Shown piece after piece: positions 17,000 through 24,687 of a DNA stretch of 64,000 nt. The position numbers and the translations under genes were made by a program. The notes under the pieces are model-generated. The model saw only the letters and a list, made by a program, of their open reading frames with translations. It was not told where the DNA came from and did not search any database. The stretch is from the NCBI GenBank assembly GCA_030680355.1, contig JAUXVF010000031.1:434001-498000 (forward strand), in the 5' to 3' direction. The stretch comes from Caulobacter sp. Its GTDB lineage: Bacteria; Pseudomonadota; Alphaproteobacteria; Caulobacterales; Caulobacteraceae. Within the stretch, counting starts at the first letter, position 1, and every line of letters starts with the position of its first letter.

Positions 17000-19579
17000 T
17001 CAGGCCAGGGCTTTGGAGGCCAGTTCGAAGACGTTCTTGGACAGGCCCTCGACCGCCACGATCCGCTCCAGCTGCGCCTTCATCAACGTCCCGAGCTCGG
17101 GCCGGTACCGTCGCCAGCCGCCCAGAGGCTCGACGAAGCGGGCGGCGGTCATCGGGTTGATGGCGTCGGTGGCGATGATCTGGTCGGCCAGGAAGCGGTA
17201 GCCGGCCCCGGCCGGATCATGGAAGGCGGCCGGGTTCATGCTGGCGAAGGCGCCGACAAGAGCCCGCAGCCGGTTGGGGTTGCGACGATCGAAGTCGGGA
17301 TGGGCGGTCAGGCCCAGGACCCGGCCCAGGGCCTCGTCGGACGGGTCGCGGGCCTGGATCGAGAACCATTTGTCCAGCACCAGCGGCTCGTCCTTCCAGC
17401 GGGCATGGAAATCGGCCAGCGCCTTTTCCCGCGCCTTGCCGCCCAGCTCCATCAGCGCCGCCAGGCCGCCCATGGCGTCGGTCATGTTGGCGGCGGTCTC
17501 GAAGTGACGGGCGGCGATGTCGGCGGTCTCGGCGTGGCTGTCGACGGCAAGCAGCTCCAGGGTCGCGTTGCGGAGGGCTCTGCGTCCGGCGTTCGCCGCG
17601 TCTGGCGAGAACGGACCGCTGTCGGAGAGCCCGGCATGCAGCCGGCGCAGCTCATCGCCCAGATGCACCGCCAGCCGCAGTCGCAGGGCGTCGCGGGCCC
17701 GGTGAATGGCGGCCGGATCGGCCGGCGACATGGCCAGCGACAGGTCCGACTCCGAGGGCAGTGACAGCAGCAGGGCCTTGAAGGCGTGGTCGGCCGCCTG
17801 GTCGCCCAGGGCGCGGCCCATGGCCTCGGCGAAACGCTCTTCGGCCACCTCGTCAGGCTTGCCCGCGGCGCGACGCAGGATCAGATCGCGCGCCAGGCCC
17901 TGGCCGGCCTCCCAGCGATTGAACAGATCGGTGTCGGCCGCCAGCAGGACGTAACGGTCCTTTTCCGGGGCGTCGGTGTTCAGGGTCACCGGCGCGGAGA
18001 ATCCACGCAGCGGCGAAATCACCGGCCGCCCGTCGACGGGCAGGCTGATGGTGCGCTCGGCCTCTTCCAGGATGACCAGGCATTCCTCGCCCATCGGCCG
18101 GCCGTCTTCGTAGAGCAGGCCCAGCCGCACCGGGATCGGCAGGGTGGTCTTGTCCGGCTGACCGGGCGTTGGGGCGGTGGACTGGCGCAGGGTGATCGAC
18201 AGGGTCCCCGCCGCCGAGTCGTAGGCGCTGGTCAGGTCAACCACTGGCGTGCCCGCCTGTTCGTACCAGCCGAAGAAGTCGGTCATGTCGCGGCCTGAGG
18301 CGTCGGCGAAACACTGGATGAAAGCCTCGACGGTCGTGGCCTGACCGTCATGGCGTTCGAAATAGACATCCATGCCGGCCCGGAAGGCCTCGGGGCCGAG
18401 CAGGGTCTTGAGCATGCGGATGACCTCGCTGCCCTTCTCGTAGATGGTCGCGGTGTAGAAGTTGTCGATCTTCAGATAGCTGGTCGGCCGCACCGGGTGG
18501 GCGAGGGGACCGGCGTCCTCGGAAAACTGGCGCGCGCGCAGGGCCCGCACGTCCTTGATCCGCTGAACGGCTTCACCGCGCATGTCGCCGCTGAACGACT
18601 GGTCGCGGAAGACCGTCAGGCCCTCCTTGAGGCAGAGCTGGAACCAGTCGCGGCAGGTGATGCGGTCGCCGGTCCAGTTGTGGAAATACTCGTGGGCGAC
18701 GACGCTTTCGATGCGCTCGAAATCGAGGTCGGTGGCCGTGGCCGCCTCGGCCAGCAGCAGCGACGAGTTGAAGATGTTGAGGCCCTTGTTCTCCATGGCC
18801 CCGAAGTTGAAGTCGCGCACGGCGACGATCATGAACAGGTCCAGGTCGTACTCGCGGCCGAAGACTTCCTCGTCCCATTTCATCGCCCGTTTGAGGCTGT
18901 CCATGGCGTATTCGGCGCGCGGGGCCATGCCCGGGTCGACGAAGATGCGCAGGGCGATGGTGCGGCCGGTCATGGTCACGAAGCTGTCGGTCAGCTCGTC
19001 CAGCTCTCCGGCCACCAGGGCGAACAGGTAGCAGGGCTTGGGGAAGGGATCGTTCCAGACGGCGAAATGGCGGCCGCCGGGCAGATCGCCGCTCTCGACC
19101 AGGTTGCCGTTGGCCAGCAGACGGTGGAAGGCCTTGTCGGCTTCGACGCGCACCGTGTAGCGGGCCAGCACATCGGGCCGGTCGAGGAACCAGGTGATGC
19201 GCCGGAAGCCCTCGGCCTCGCACTGGGTGCAGAAGCGGCCGCCGGACATGTAGAGGCCCATCAGGGCGGTGTTGGCCTTGGGGTCGATCTCGACCTCGGT
19301 CTCCAGCACGAAGGCGTCCGGCAGATCGGCCAGGGTCAGGGTTTCGGCCGTGGCTGTGTAGGGGTGATCAACCCCGCCGATCTTGACCGAAAGCGTCTTC
19401 AGCCCCTCGCCGTCGAGCACCAGAGGACCGGTCTGGCCATCGTTGCGGCGCATCGTCAGCCGGGCCGTCACCCGCGTCGTCGAGGGCTCCAGCCGGAAGT
19501 CGAGAAAGACCTCGTCGATGAGGAAGACGGGCGGCTGATAGTCGGCCAGGCGGGTCGGCTGGGGGGGGTCTGTGCGCAT
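17000..19579 (-). CDS. pepN: aminopeptidase N (M1 family zinc metallopeptidase)
   Basis: 859-residue cytosolic aminopeptidase that removes N-terminal residues from peptides. The substrate-recognition motif GAMEN is at 260-264 and the zinc site HEYFH at 296-300, with the third ligand Glu319 (HExxH-18-E). The catalytic tyrosine region and the PepN-specific DUF3458 Ig-like and helical C-terminal domains follow. Length is typical of the gammaproteobacterial/alphaproteobacterial PepN subfamily. It is divergent from the toxin-antitoxin pair at 19681 and lies upstream of pleC on the same strand with a 188-base gap. A run of eight G lies in the first codons. Confidence 0.95.
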   Translation of the reverse strand: MRTDPPQPTRLADYQPPVFLIDEVFLDFRLEPSTTRVTARLTMRRNDGQTGPLVLDGEGLKTLSVKIGGVDHPYTATAETLTLADLPDAFVLETEVEIDPKANTALMGLYMSGGRFCTQCEAEGFRRITWFLDRPDVLARYTVRVEADKAFHRLLANGNLVESGDLPGGRHFAVWNDPFPKPCYLFALVAGELDELTDSFVTMTGRTIALRIFVDPGMAPRAEYAMDSLKRAMKWDEEVFGREYDLDLFMIVAVRDFNFGAMENKGLNIFNSSLLLAEAATATDLDFERIESVVAHEYFHNWTGDRITCRDWFQLCLKEGLTVFRDQSFSGDMRGEAVQRIKDVRALRARQFSEDAGPLAHPVRPTSYLKIDNFYTATIYEKGSEVIRMLKTLLGPEAFRAGMDVYFERHDGQATTVEAFIQCFADASGRDMTDFFGWYEQAGTPVVDLTSAYDSAAGTLSITLRQSTAPTPGQPDKTTLPIPVRLGLLYEDGRPMGEECLVILEEAERTISLPVDGRPVISPLRGFSAPVTLNTDAPEKDRYVLLAADTDLFNRWEAGQGLARDLILRRAAGKPDEVAEERFAEAMGRALGDQAADHAFKALLLSLPSESDLSLAMSPADPAAIHRARDALRLRLAVHLGDELRRLHAGLSDSGPFSPDAANAGRRALRNATLELLAVDSHAETADIAARHFETAANMTDAMGGLAALMELGGKAREKALADFHARWKDEPLVLDKWFSIQARDPSDEALGRVLGLTAHPDFDRRNPNRLRALVGAFASMNPAAFHDPAGAGYRFLADQIIATDAINPMTAARFVEPLGGWRRYRPELGTLMKAQLERIVAVEGLSKNVFELASKALA

Positions 19580-19648
19580 GGAGGATATCTAGCGGTCAGG
19601 CGAGGCCGGCGCCAGCCGTCTGCTCCGAGCCTTCAGCCTGTCGACTTG

Positions 19649-19680
19649 TTGACGGTAAGGATATTCCTTACATTGTCGGC
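19649..19680 (+). promoter_or_regulatory. promoter and palindromic operator of the toxin-antitoxin pair
   Basis: TTGACG (19649-19654) fits a -35 box. It is followed directly by the inverted repeat GTAAGG-ATATT-CCTTAC (19655-19671), lying in the -35/-10 spacer and ending 9 bases before the antitoxin ATG. A weak -10 (ATTGTC, 19672-19677) would give a transcript starting at or very near the ATG; no ribosome-binding site is present. This is the expected place for autorepression by the AbrB-type antitoxin. Confidence 0.5.
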
Positions 19681-19908
19681 ATGATCACCAGCAAGCTCAC
19701 CGCCAAGGCTCAGACGACGATCCCGCAACCCGTAAGGATCGCCTTGGGGCTGCGCGCGGGCGACGAGGTCATCTACGAAATTGACGGTGATCGGGTGGTG
19801 CTCAGCCGGGCCCGGTCGAGAGACGCGACCGGTGTCGCTGAGGACCCGTTCGCCGCCTTTGAGGAGTGGAACTCGGACGCGGACCGGCGGGCCTATGACA
19901 AGCTATAG
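19681..19908 (+). CDS. AbrB/MazE-type antitoxin (SpoVT-AbrB domain)
   Basis: 75-residue protein with an N-terminal swapped-hairpin DNA-binding domain: the pattern TAKAQTTIPQPVRIALGL ...GDEVIYEIDGDRVVLSRA is the SpoVT-AbrB signature. The acidic C-terminal tail (FAAFEEWNSDADRRAYDKL) is of the type that covers the toxin active site. The gene overlaps the toxin gene by 14 bases. It probably also represses the operon through the palindrome just upstream. Confidence 0.85.
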   Translation: MITSKLTAKAQTTIPQPVRIALGLRAGDEVIYEIDGDRVVLSRARSRDATGVAEDPFAAFEEWNSDADRRAYDKL

Positions 19909-20233
19909 GCCCGGTGATCTGATCAAGGTGCCGTTTCCCTATACGGACCGGTCTGCCCGTCAACGCCGCCCGGCCTTCGTGGCGGCTGCCGGAGACCTTC
20001 TGAGCCGTCACGGCCTTCTGTGGGTGATCATGGTCACCAGCGCGGAGAACCGGGGCTGGCCGGGGGACGTCGGAATAAGCGACTATGCCGCTGCAGGACT
20101 GCCGGCCCCTTCGCTTATTCGCTGCGCCAAGATTGCCACCATCGAAGCGCGGGACGCTGAACCGCTCGGGCGGGCGGCCGAGGACGACATCCGGGTCGTT
20201 CTGGATAGGCTTCGCGCCCGTCTGGCCGGCTAG
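19895..20233 (+). CDS. MazF/PemK-type toxin (probable mRNA interferase)
   Basis: 112 residues starting at ATG 19895 inside the antitoxin gene. The N-terminus RPGDLIKVPFPYTD, followed by RQRRPAFV, is the PemK/MazF-fold signature (first strand plus the conserved Arg/Pro loop), and ITSAEN-like VMVTSAENRGWPGD matches the second conserved block. Toxins of this fold cleave RNA; whether this one is active cannot be judged here. The stop is one base from the end of the convergent gene at 20235. Confidence 0.75.
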   Translation: MTSYRPGDLIKVPFPYTDRSARQRRPAFVAAAGDLLSRHGLLWVIMVTSAENRGWPGDVGISDYAAAGLPAPSLIRCAKIATIEARDAEPLGRAAEDDIRVVLDRLRARLAG

Positions 20234-20234
20234 A

Positions 20235-20804
20235 TCAGGCCGCGTCGCTGTCGCGCTCGGGCACGATCGCCGCGGCCGGGACTTCCTGGACATAGCGTTC
20301 GATGGCCGCCGCGCGGCGGGCCAGCTCCGCCACGGCGGGGGGCGCGTCCTCGGGCAGTTCAGCGACCAGGGCGATCAGGTCACGGGCGATGGCCTGCAGT
20401 TTAGGGGCGCTGGCGATCAGCCGGGCCTGACGTTCCATCTTGTTGGGATCGCGGTCGTACTCGGCGCCGGGGGTGCGCCAGCCGCCCCAGTCGGCGGCGT
20501 CGGTGACCACCACCGGATAGGTGCCGGGGAAGGGGTGGTGGGCGCAGTCGCCCTCCTGCTGCCATTTGTTCTTGGCCCGCATCAGCCGCCAGCCGTCGCC
20601 GCCCTCGGCCTCGTCATCGCCGGCCTGATCCTCGGGCTTGAGCTCGTGGGCATGAAACTCCCGGCCCAGACCCACGTCGTAGGTCACCCGCACCGGCTCG
20701 TCGAAACCCTTGGCCCAGATCGGCACGATCCGGTCGATATTGGCCCAGGCGCCGACGCTCTCGACCCAGACCTTCTGGTTCTTGTGGAAAACAGCCTTGG
20801 CCAT
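20235..20804 (-). CDS. conserved hypothetical protein
   Basis: 189 residues, no signal peptide or membrane helix. The N-terminal 50 residues (FHKNQKVWVESVGAWANIDR onward) look like a small beta-barrel domain, the middle is acidic and Trp-rich, and the C-terminal 60 residues are helical. I recognise no family with a known role. It is read toward the toxin gene and is convergent with it; its own start lies next to the repeat-bearing region at 20805-21053. Confidence 0.7.
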   Translation of the reverse strand: MAKAVFHKNQKVWVESVGAWANIDRIVPIWAKGFDEPVRVTYDVGLGREFHAHELKPEDQAGDDEAEGGDGWRLMRAKNKWQQEGDCAHHPFPGTYPVVVTDAADWGGWRTPGAEYDRDPNKMERQARLIASAPKLQAIARDLIALVAELPEDAPPAVAELARRAAAIERYVQEVPAAAIVPERDSDAA

Positions 20805-20930
20805 GCACCTGCGCCATCAATCTGATCGGGCCCACATAAGAACCTGAATTCATTGACGCGAGGTCAATCTTTCCCCGCCCGGAAAGCTGGTTCAGAGTGG
20901 AGCCCGAAGGCGCAACAAGGACCTGCGTGG

Positions 20931-21016
20931 TTCGACACGCACCCTGTGGGTGCTGCTCACCATGACGTGCATTTGTGTTCGTCATTCTGAGCCGTCCGCG
21001 ACCCGGACGTGTCGAA
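20931..21016. repeat. composite palindromic intergenic repeat (BIME-like)
   Basis: Two hairpins in inverted orientation: TTCGACACG (20931-20939) pairs with CGTGTCGAA (21008-21016), and ATGACG (20962-20967) pairs with CGTCAT (20980-20985). Within each half there is a further hairpin: CACCC-tgt-GGGTG (20940-20952) and CGTCCG-N5-CGGACG (20993-21009). The design is that of a double REP element. It lies 38 bases before the start of the acyl-CoA dehydrogenase. Confidence 0.6.
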
Positions 21017-21053
21017 GAACGCAATCAGGCAGAAGCGCCCACGGGAGAAAACT

Positions 21054-22169
21054 GTGAATTTCGACTATTCCGACGACCAGAAGTTCCTCAAGGACGAGGC
21101 GCGAAAGTTCCTGGAGGCGCGCTGCACCAGCGCCGCCGTGCGCCAGGTGCTCGACAACGATGACACGGCCTTTGACGCCGCGCTCTGGAAGGGCGTGGCA
21201 GAACAGGGCTGGCTGGGGGCGGCCATTCCCGAGGAATTCGGCGGCCTGGGCCTGGGCCATGTCGAGCTCTGCGCCATCGCCGAGGAAATGGGCCGGGTGG
21301 TCGCGCCGATCCCCTTCGCCTCGACCCTCTATTTCCTGGCCGAGGCGGTCATGCTGGCCGGCGACGCCGCCCAGAAGGCCGAACTGCTGCCGAAAATCGC
21401 CGCCGGCGAGCTGATCGGCTGCTACGCCACCTCCGAGGGACCGGGCGTGGTCAACGCCGGCTCCCTGGCCTGCAAGGTCGATGGCGGCAAGCTGACCGGG
21501 GTCAAGATCCCCGTCACCGACGGCGACATCGCTGATCTCGCCGTGGTGCTGGCCAATGAAGGCGGCAAGGCCAGCCTGTTCCTGGTCGACCTCAAGGGCG
21601 CGGGCGTGGCCCGTGAAAGCCTCAAGAGCCTCGACCCGACCCGCAGTGTCGCCCGGCTGACCTTCACCGGCGCGGCGGCGAGCCGCCTGGGCGGCGCCGG
21701 CGAGGGCTTCGCCCTGACCGAGCAGGTGTTTGACCGCGCCGCGGTGCTGCTGGCCTTCGAACAGACCGGCGGCGCCGACAAATGTCTGGAGATGGCCAAG
21801 GACTACGCCATGAGCCGCTACGCCTTCGGCCGCGTGATCGCCGGCTACCAGGCGATGAAGCACAAGATGGCCGACATGTACGTCAAGAACCAGGTCGCCC
21901 GCTCCAACGCCTACTACGGCGCCTGGGCCCTGAACACGAGCGCGGCCGAACTGCCCGTGGCCGCCTCGGCGGCCCGGATCGCGGCCTCGGAAGCCTACTG
22001 GTTCGCCAGCAAGGAAAACATCCAGACCCACGGCGGCATGGGCTTCACCTGGGAGGTGGACTGCCACCTCTATTACCGCCGTTCGCGCCAGCTCAGCCTG
22101 GTCGCCGGCGCGCCGAAGGTCTGGAAGGAACGGCTGGTTTCGCAGCTGGAACGCCGCAACGCCGCCTGA
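21054..22169 (+). CDS. acyl-CoA dehydrogenase
   Basis: 371-residue flavoprotein of the acyl-CoA dehydrogenase superfamily; it oxidises an acyl-CoA thioester with FAD and passes electrons to ETF. The N-terminal helical domain, the middle beta domain and the C-terminal helical domain (ASEAYWFASKENIQTHGGMG, then FTWEVDCHLYYRRS) are visible. The usual GSNEI-type catalytic segment is not clear, as in the divergent partner subunits of heteromeric steroid/acyl-CoA dehydrogenases. GTG 21054 follows GGGAGA and gives the normal N-terminus (NFDYSDDQKFLKDEARKFL); an ATG at 21009 would place the start inside the repeat. It pairs with the second dehydrogenase downstream, possibly as a heteromer. Confidence 0.88.
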   Translation: MNFDYSDDQKFLKDEARKFLEARCTSAAVRQVLDNDDTAFDAALWKGVAEQGWLGAAIPEEFGGLGLGHVELCAIAEEMGRVVAPIPFASTLYFLAEAVMLAGDAAQKAELLPKIAAGELIGCYATSEGPGVVNAGSLACKVDGGKLTGVKIPVTDGDIADLAVVLANEGGKASLFLVDLKGAGVARESLKSLDPTRSVARLTFTGAAASRLGGAGEGFALTEQVFDRAAVLLAFEQTGGADKCLEMAKDYAMSRYAFGRVIAGYQAMKHKMADMYVKNQVARSNAYYGAWALNTSAAELPVAASAARIAASEAYWFASKENIQTHGGMGFTWEVDCHLYYRRSRQLSLVAGAPKVWKERLVSQLERRNAA

Positions 22170-22181
22170 GCCAACATCCGA

Positions 22182-22277
22182 TGTCATCCCGCCCGCCGCG
22201 TAGCGGAGAGGCGGGACCCAGCATCGGCCAATCATCCTCTGGGTCCCGGGTCGGTCTGATGACCGCCTGGGATGACA
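22182..22277. repeat. nested palindromic intergenic repeat (REP/MITE-like)
   Basis: An outer inverted repeat, TGTCATCCC (22182-22190) with GGGATGACA (22269-22277), encloses a perfect 10-bp inner one, CGGGACCCAG (22212-22221) with CTGGGTCCCG (22239-22248). The 96-bp element sits between two acyl-CoA dehydrogenase genes, ending 17 bases before the second ATG. Elements of this kind (TGTCATCCCG...GGGACCCAG) are scattered in genomes of this order. Confidence 0.65.
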
Positions 22278-22294
22278 GAAAGGGAGACGACACC

Positions 22295-23524
22295 ATGGAC
22301 TTCAACGACAGCCCCGAAGAAGCCGCCTACCGCGAAAAGGCCCGCGCCTGGCTTGAAGCCAACGCCGCCGAGCACAAGGGTCAAAGCAGCGCCAACGGCC
22401 GGCGGCCCAACAGCCCCGAGCATATGGCCGCGGCCAAGGCCTGGCAGACGCGCAAGGCCGAGGCCGGCTACGCCTGCATCACCTGGCCGAAGGAATGGGG
22501 CGGCGCCGGCGGCACGCCCATCCAGTCGGTGATCTTCGGCCAGGAGGAATCCAAGGTCGGCGTCAACTACGGCTATTTCACCATCGGCCTGGGGATGTGC
22601 GTCCCCACCGTCATGGCCTTCTCCGACGGCGACACCAAGAAACGCTTCGTCAGCCCCGCCATCCGCGGCGAGGAGATCTGGTGCCAGCTGTTCTCCGAAC
22701 CGGCCGGCGGCTCGGACGTGGCGGCGGTCCGCACCCGCGCGGTGCGTGACGGCGACGACTGGGTGATCAATGGTCAGAAGGTCTGGACCACCGGCGCGCA
22801 ATACTGCGACTTCGGCATCGTCCTGGTCCGCACCAATCCAGACGTGCCCAAGCACAAGGGCATGACCATGTTCTGGATCGACATGCATGATCCGGCCGTG
22901 GAGGTGCGTCCGATCCATCAGGCGTCGGGCGGCAGCGAGTTCAACGAGGTCTATTTCACCGACCTGCGCGTCAAGGACAGCCAGCGGCTGGGCGAGGTCG
23001 GCGAGGGCTGGAAGGTGGCCCTGGTCACCCTGATGAACGAGCGCCTGGCCGTCGGCGGCTCCTCGGGCCCCGACTACAAACTGGTCATGGACCTGGCGCG
23101 CGAGACCACGGGCCCCGCCGGGCCGGTGATCAAGGACGGCGGCTTCCGCGAGAAGCTGGCCGACTGGTACGTCGCCGCCGAGGGTCTGAAACTGACCCGC
23201 TTCCGGACCATGACCGCCCTGTCGCGCGGCCAGACGCCGGGACCGGAAAGCTCGATCGGCAAGATCATCGCCGCCAACCAGATGCAGGACATGGGCAACC
23301 AGGGCGTCGAGATGGAGGACCAGTACGGCATCCTCGCCGATCCCGCAGAAGCCCCGATGCAGGCCGCTTTCCAGCAGTCCCTGCTCTGGGCGCCGGGCCT
23401 GCGCATCGCCGGCGGCACCGACGAGATTCTCAAGAACATCATCGCCGAACGCGTGCTGGGTCTGCCCGGCGACGTGCGGGTCGACAAGGACGTGGCGTTC
23501 AAGGACGTGCCGACCGGGCGCTGA
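22295..23524 (+). CDS. acyl-CoA dehydrogenase
   Basis: 409-residue acyl-CoA dehydrogenase of the longer, about 400-residue subtype. The flavin-contact stretch CQLFSEPAGGSDVAAVRTRA and the WVINGQKVWTTGAQY stretch are typical, and the C-terminus has GLRIAGGTDEILKNIIAERV, matching the GGT/SxEI segment of the family. ATG 22295 follows AGGGAGA; a longer open frame upstream is a shadow of the preceding gene. Together with the gene before it, it resembles the two-subunit dehydrogenases used for CoA esters of bulky substrates such as sterols, but the substrate cannot be told. Confidence 0.9.
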   Translation: MDFNDSPEEAAYREKARAWLEANAAEHKGQSSANGRRPNSPEHMAAAKAWQTRKAEAGYACITWPKEWGGAGGTPIQSVIFGQEESKVGVNYGYFTIGLGMCVPTVMAFSDGDTKKRFVSPAIRGEEIWCQLFSEPAGGSDVAAVRTRAVRDGDDWVINGQKVWTTGAQYCDFGIVLVRTNPDVPKHKGMTMFWIDMHDPAVEVRPIHQASGGSEFNEVYFTDLRVKDSQRLGEVGEGWKVALVTLMNERLAVGGSSGPDYKLVMDLARETTGPAGPVIKDGGFREKLADWYVAAEGLKLTRFRTMTALSRGQTPGPESSIGKIIAANQMQDMGNQGVEMEDQYGILADPAEAPMQAAFQQSLLWAPGLRIAGGTDEILKNIIAERVLGLPGDVRVDKDVAFKDVPTGR

Positions 23525-23543
23525 TGGCGCGCGCCGTTCGTCG

Positions 23544-24548
23544 TCAGGCGGCGGCGCGCAGACCGGGCGTTTCCTCGCCCGCGTAGAGGGTCTCAAGCCG
23601 GGCGACCAGGTCATTGCGGATGATCTGGCGCCGGTCGAACGTGTGAACCAGCGCCAGGTCGGTCCCTTCGACCAGTCCCAGCAGATGGGCCAGACCTGAT
23701 GGCTCGTCGCCGGGCAGGTCGACCTGGGCGTGATCGCCGGTGATGACCATCCGCGCGTTGCGGCCGATGCGGGTGACGACCATGCGCATCTTGCGCACGG
23801 TCATGTTCTGGGCCTCGTCGACGATGATGAAGCTGTCGTTGAAGGTTCGGCCGCGCATCCGGCCCAGCGGCGTGATCTCGATCTGGCCACTGTCCATCAG
23901 CCGTTTGAGCGCCTCATGCCCGATCAGCTCGTGCAGGGCGTCCTCGACGGCCGTCAGTTGATCATCCGGCCCGGTTTCGGCGCGAAGGGCCGGCGTCATC
24001 ACCTCGCCCTCCATCAGGACGTGGGGACGGGTGATCACCAGATGCTTGAAACGGCCCTCGGCGAGCAGGCTCAGCCCCGCCGCGACCGCCAGATGGGTCT
24101 TGCCGGTGCCGGTCGGGCCGACGCCGAAGATCAGGGACCGGTCGGCGTGGAGCATGGCGTTCATGAAGGCGACCTGGCTCAGGGACATCGGTCGCAGCGG
24201 GTGGTTGATGCCTGTCAGCCGATAGGCCAGATCATGCTTGAGGGCGTTGGGCACCACGTCGGCGACGGCGTCCAGCATGGCGGCCAGGTCGAGCCTCCCG
24301 GTGGACCGCTGAACCTCGCCAATGGCTTCGAACATTCTGACGGTCAGGGTCACGGCGGTGTCGTCGCCCTTGACGCCCACGCCGCCCGGTTGCGGCGACA
24401 GATGTACGTGATAGGGCCGCAGCGCCTGTTCGATCCGTGGTCCGAGGGCTTCCAGAACCGGGCCCAGATGATCGGCCAGCGGGGGCGGAAGCGTCACGCT
24501 CTGAGCGCGAAGGGTCTCGATCGGATCGGGGCTGACGGTCACTGGCAT
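23544..24548 (-). CDS. PhoH-family P-loop ATPase
   Basis: 334 residues. An N-terminal KH-like region (about 40-110) precedes the PhoH ATPase domain, with Walker A GPTGTGKT at 144-151, Walker B in FIIVDEAQN and the conserved MVITGDHAQVDLP block. The family is implicated in RNA handling and rRNA maturation; the cellular role is still loosely defined. Unlike the usual miaB-phoH-ybeY arrangement, it stands alone, downstream of a vWA gene. The start is preceded by a very strong ribosome-binding site (GGAGGGGAGA), itself preceded by a long hairpin. Confidence 0.88.
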   Translation of the reverse strand: MPVTVSPDPIETLRAQSVTLPPPLADHLGPVLEALGPRIEQALRPYHVHLSPQPGGVGVKGDDTAVTLTVRMFEAIGEVQRSTGRLDLAAMLDAVADVVPNALKHDLAYRLTGINHPLRPMSLSQVAFMNAMLHADRSLIFGVGPTGTGKTHLAVAAGLSLLAEGRFKHLVITRPHVLMEGEVMTPALRAETGPDDQLTAVEDALHELIGHEALKRLMDSGQIEITPLGRMRGRTFNDSFIIVDEAQNMTVRKMRMVVTRIGRNARMVITGDHAQVDLPGDEPSGLAHLLGLVEGTDLALVHTFDRRQIIRNDLVARLETLYAGEETPGLRAAA

Positions 24549-24562
24549 GTCTCCCCTCCGGT

Positions 24563-24644
24563 GTTGAGACGGCGCCGCTCCGGGCTGGCCCGGGCGGCGG
24601 CGCCGGGGTCCGGAGCGGGCCCAGTAAGGCCGCCAGGTCTCAAC
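24563..24644 (-). promoter_or_regulatory. long hairpin in the phoH leader
   Basis: GTTGAGAC (24563-24570) pairs perfectly with GTCTCAAC (24637-24644), then GGCG (24571-24574) with CGCC (24631-24634) across a 2-base bulge, then CCGCTCCGG (24575-24583) with CCGGAGCGG (24610-24618) across an 11-base bulge, leaving a GC-rich top. In the phoH direction the structure ends right before GGAGGGGAGA and the ATG. It could be the terminator of the vWA gene or a regulatory leader. Confidence 0.5.
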
Positions 24645-24687
24645 GACGGTTTAAGGTCGCGGTGGTTTCAGCCTACGCGCGCACCTG

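Noticed and set aside
19561..19569. G-run in the first codons of pepN as a frameshift hotspot
   Set aside because: The frame of pepN is intact through it and no alternative product is suggested.
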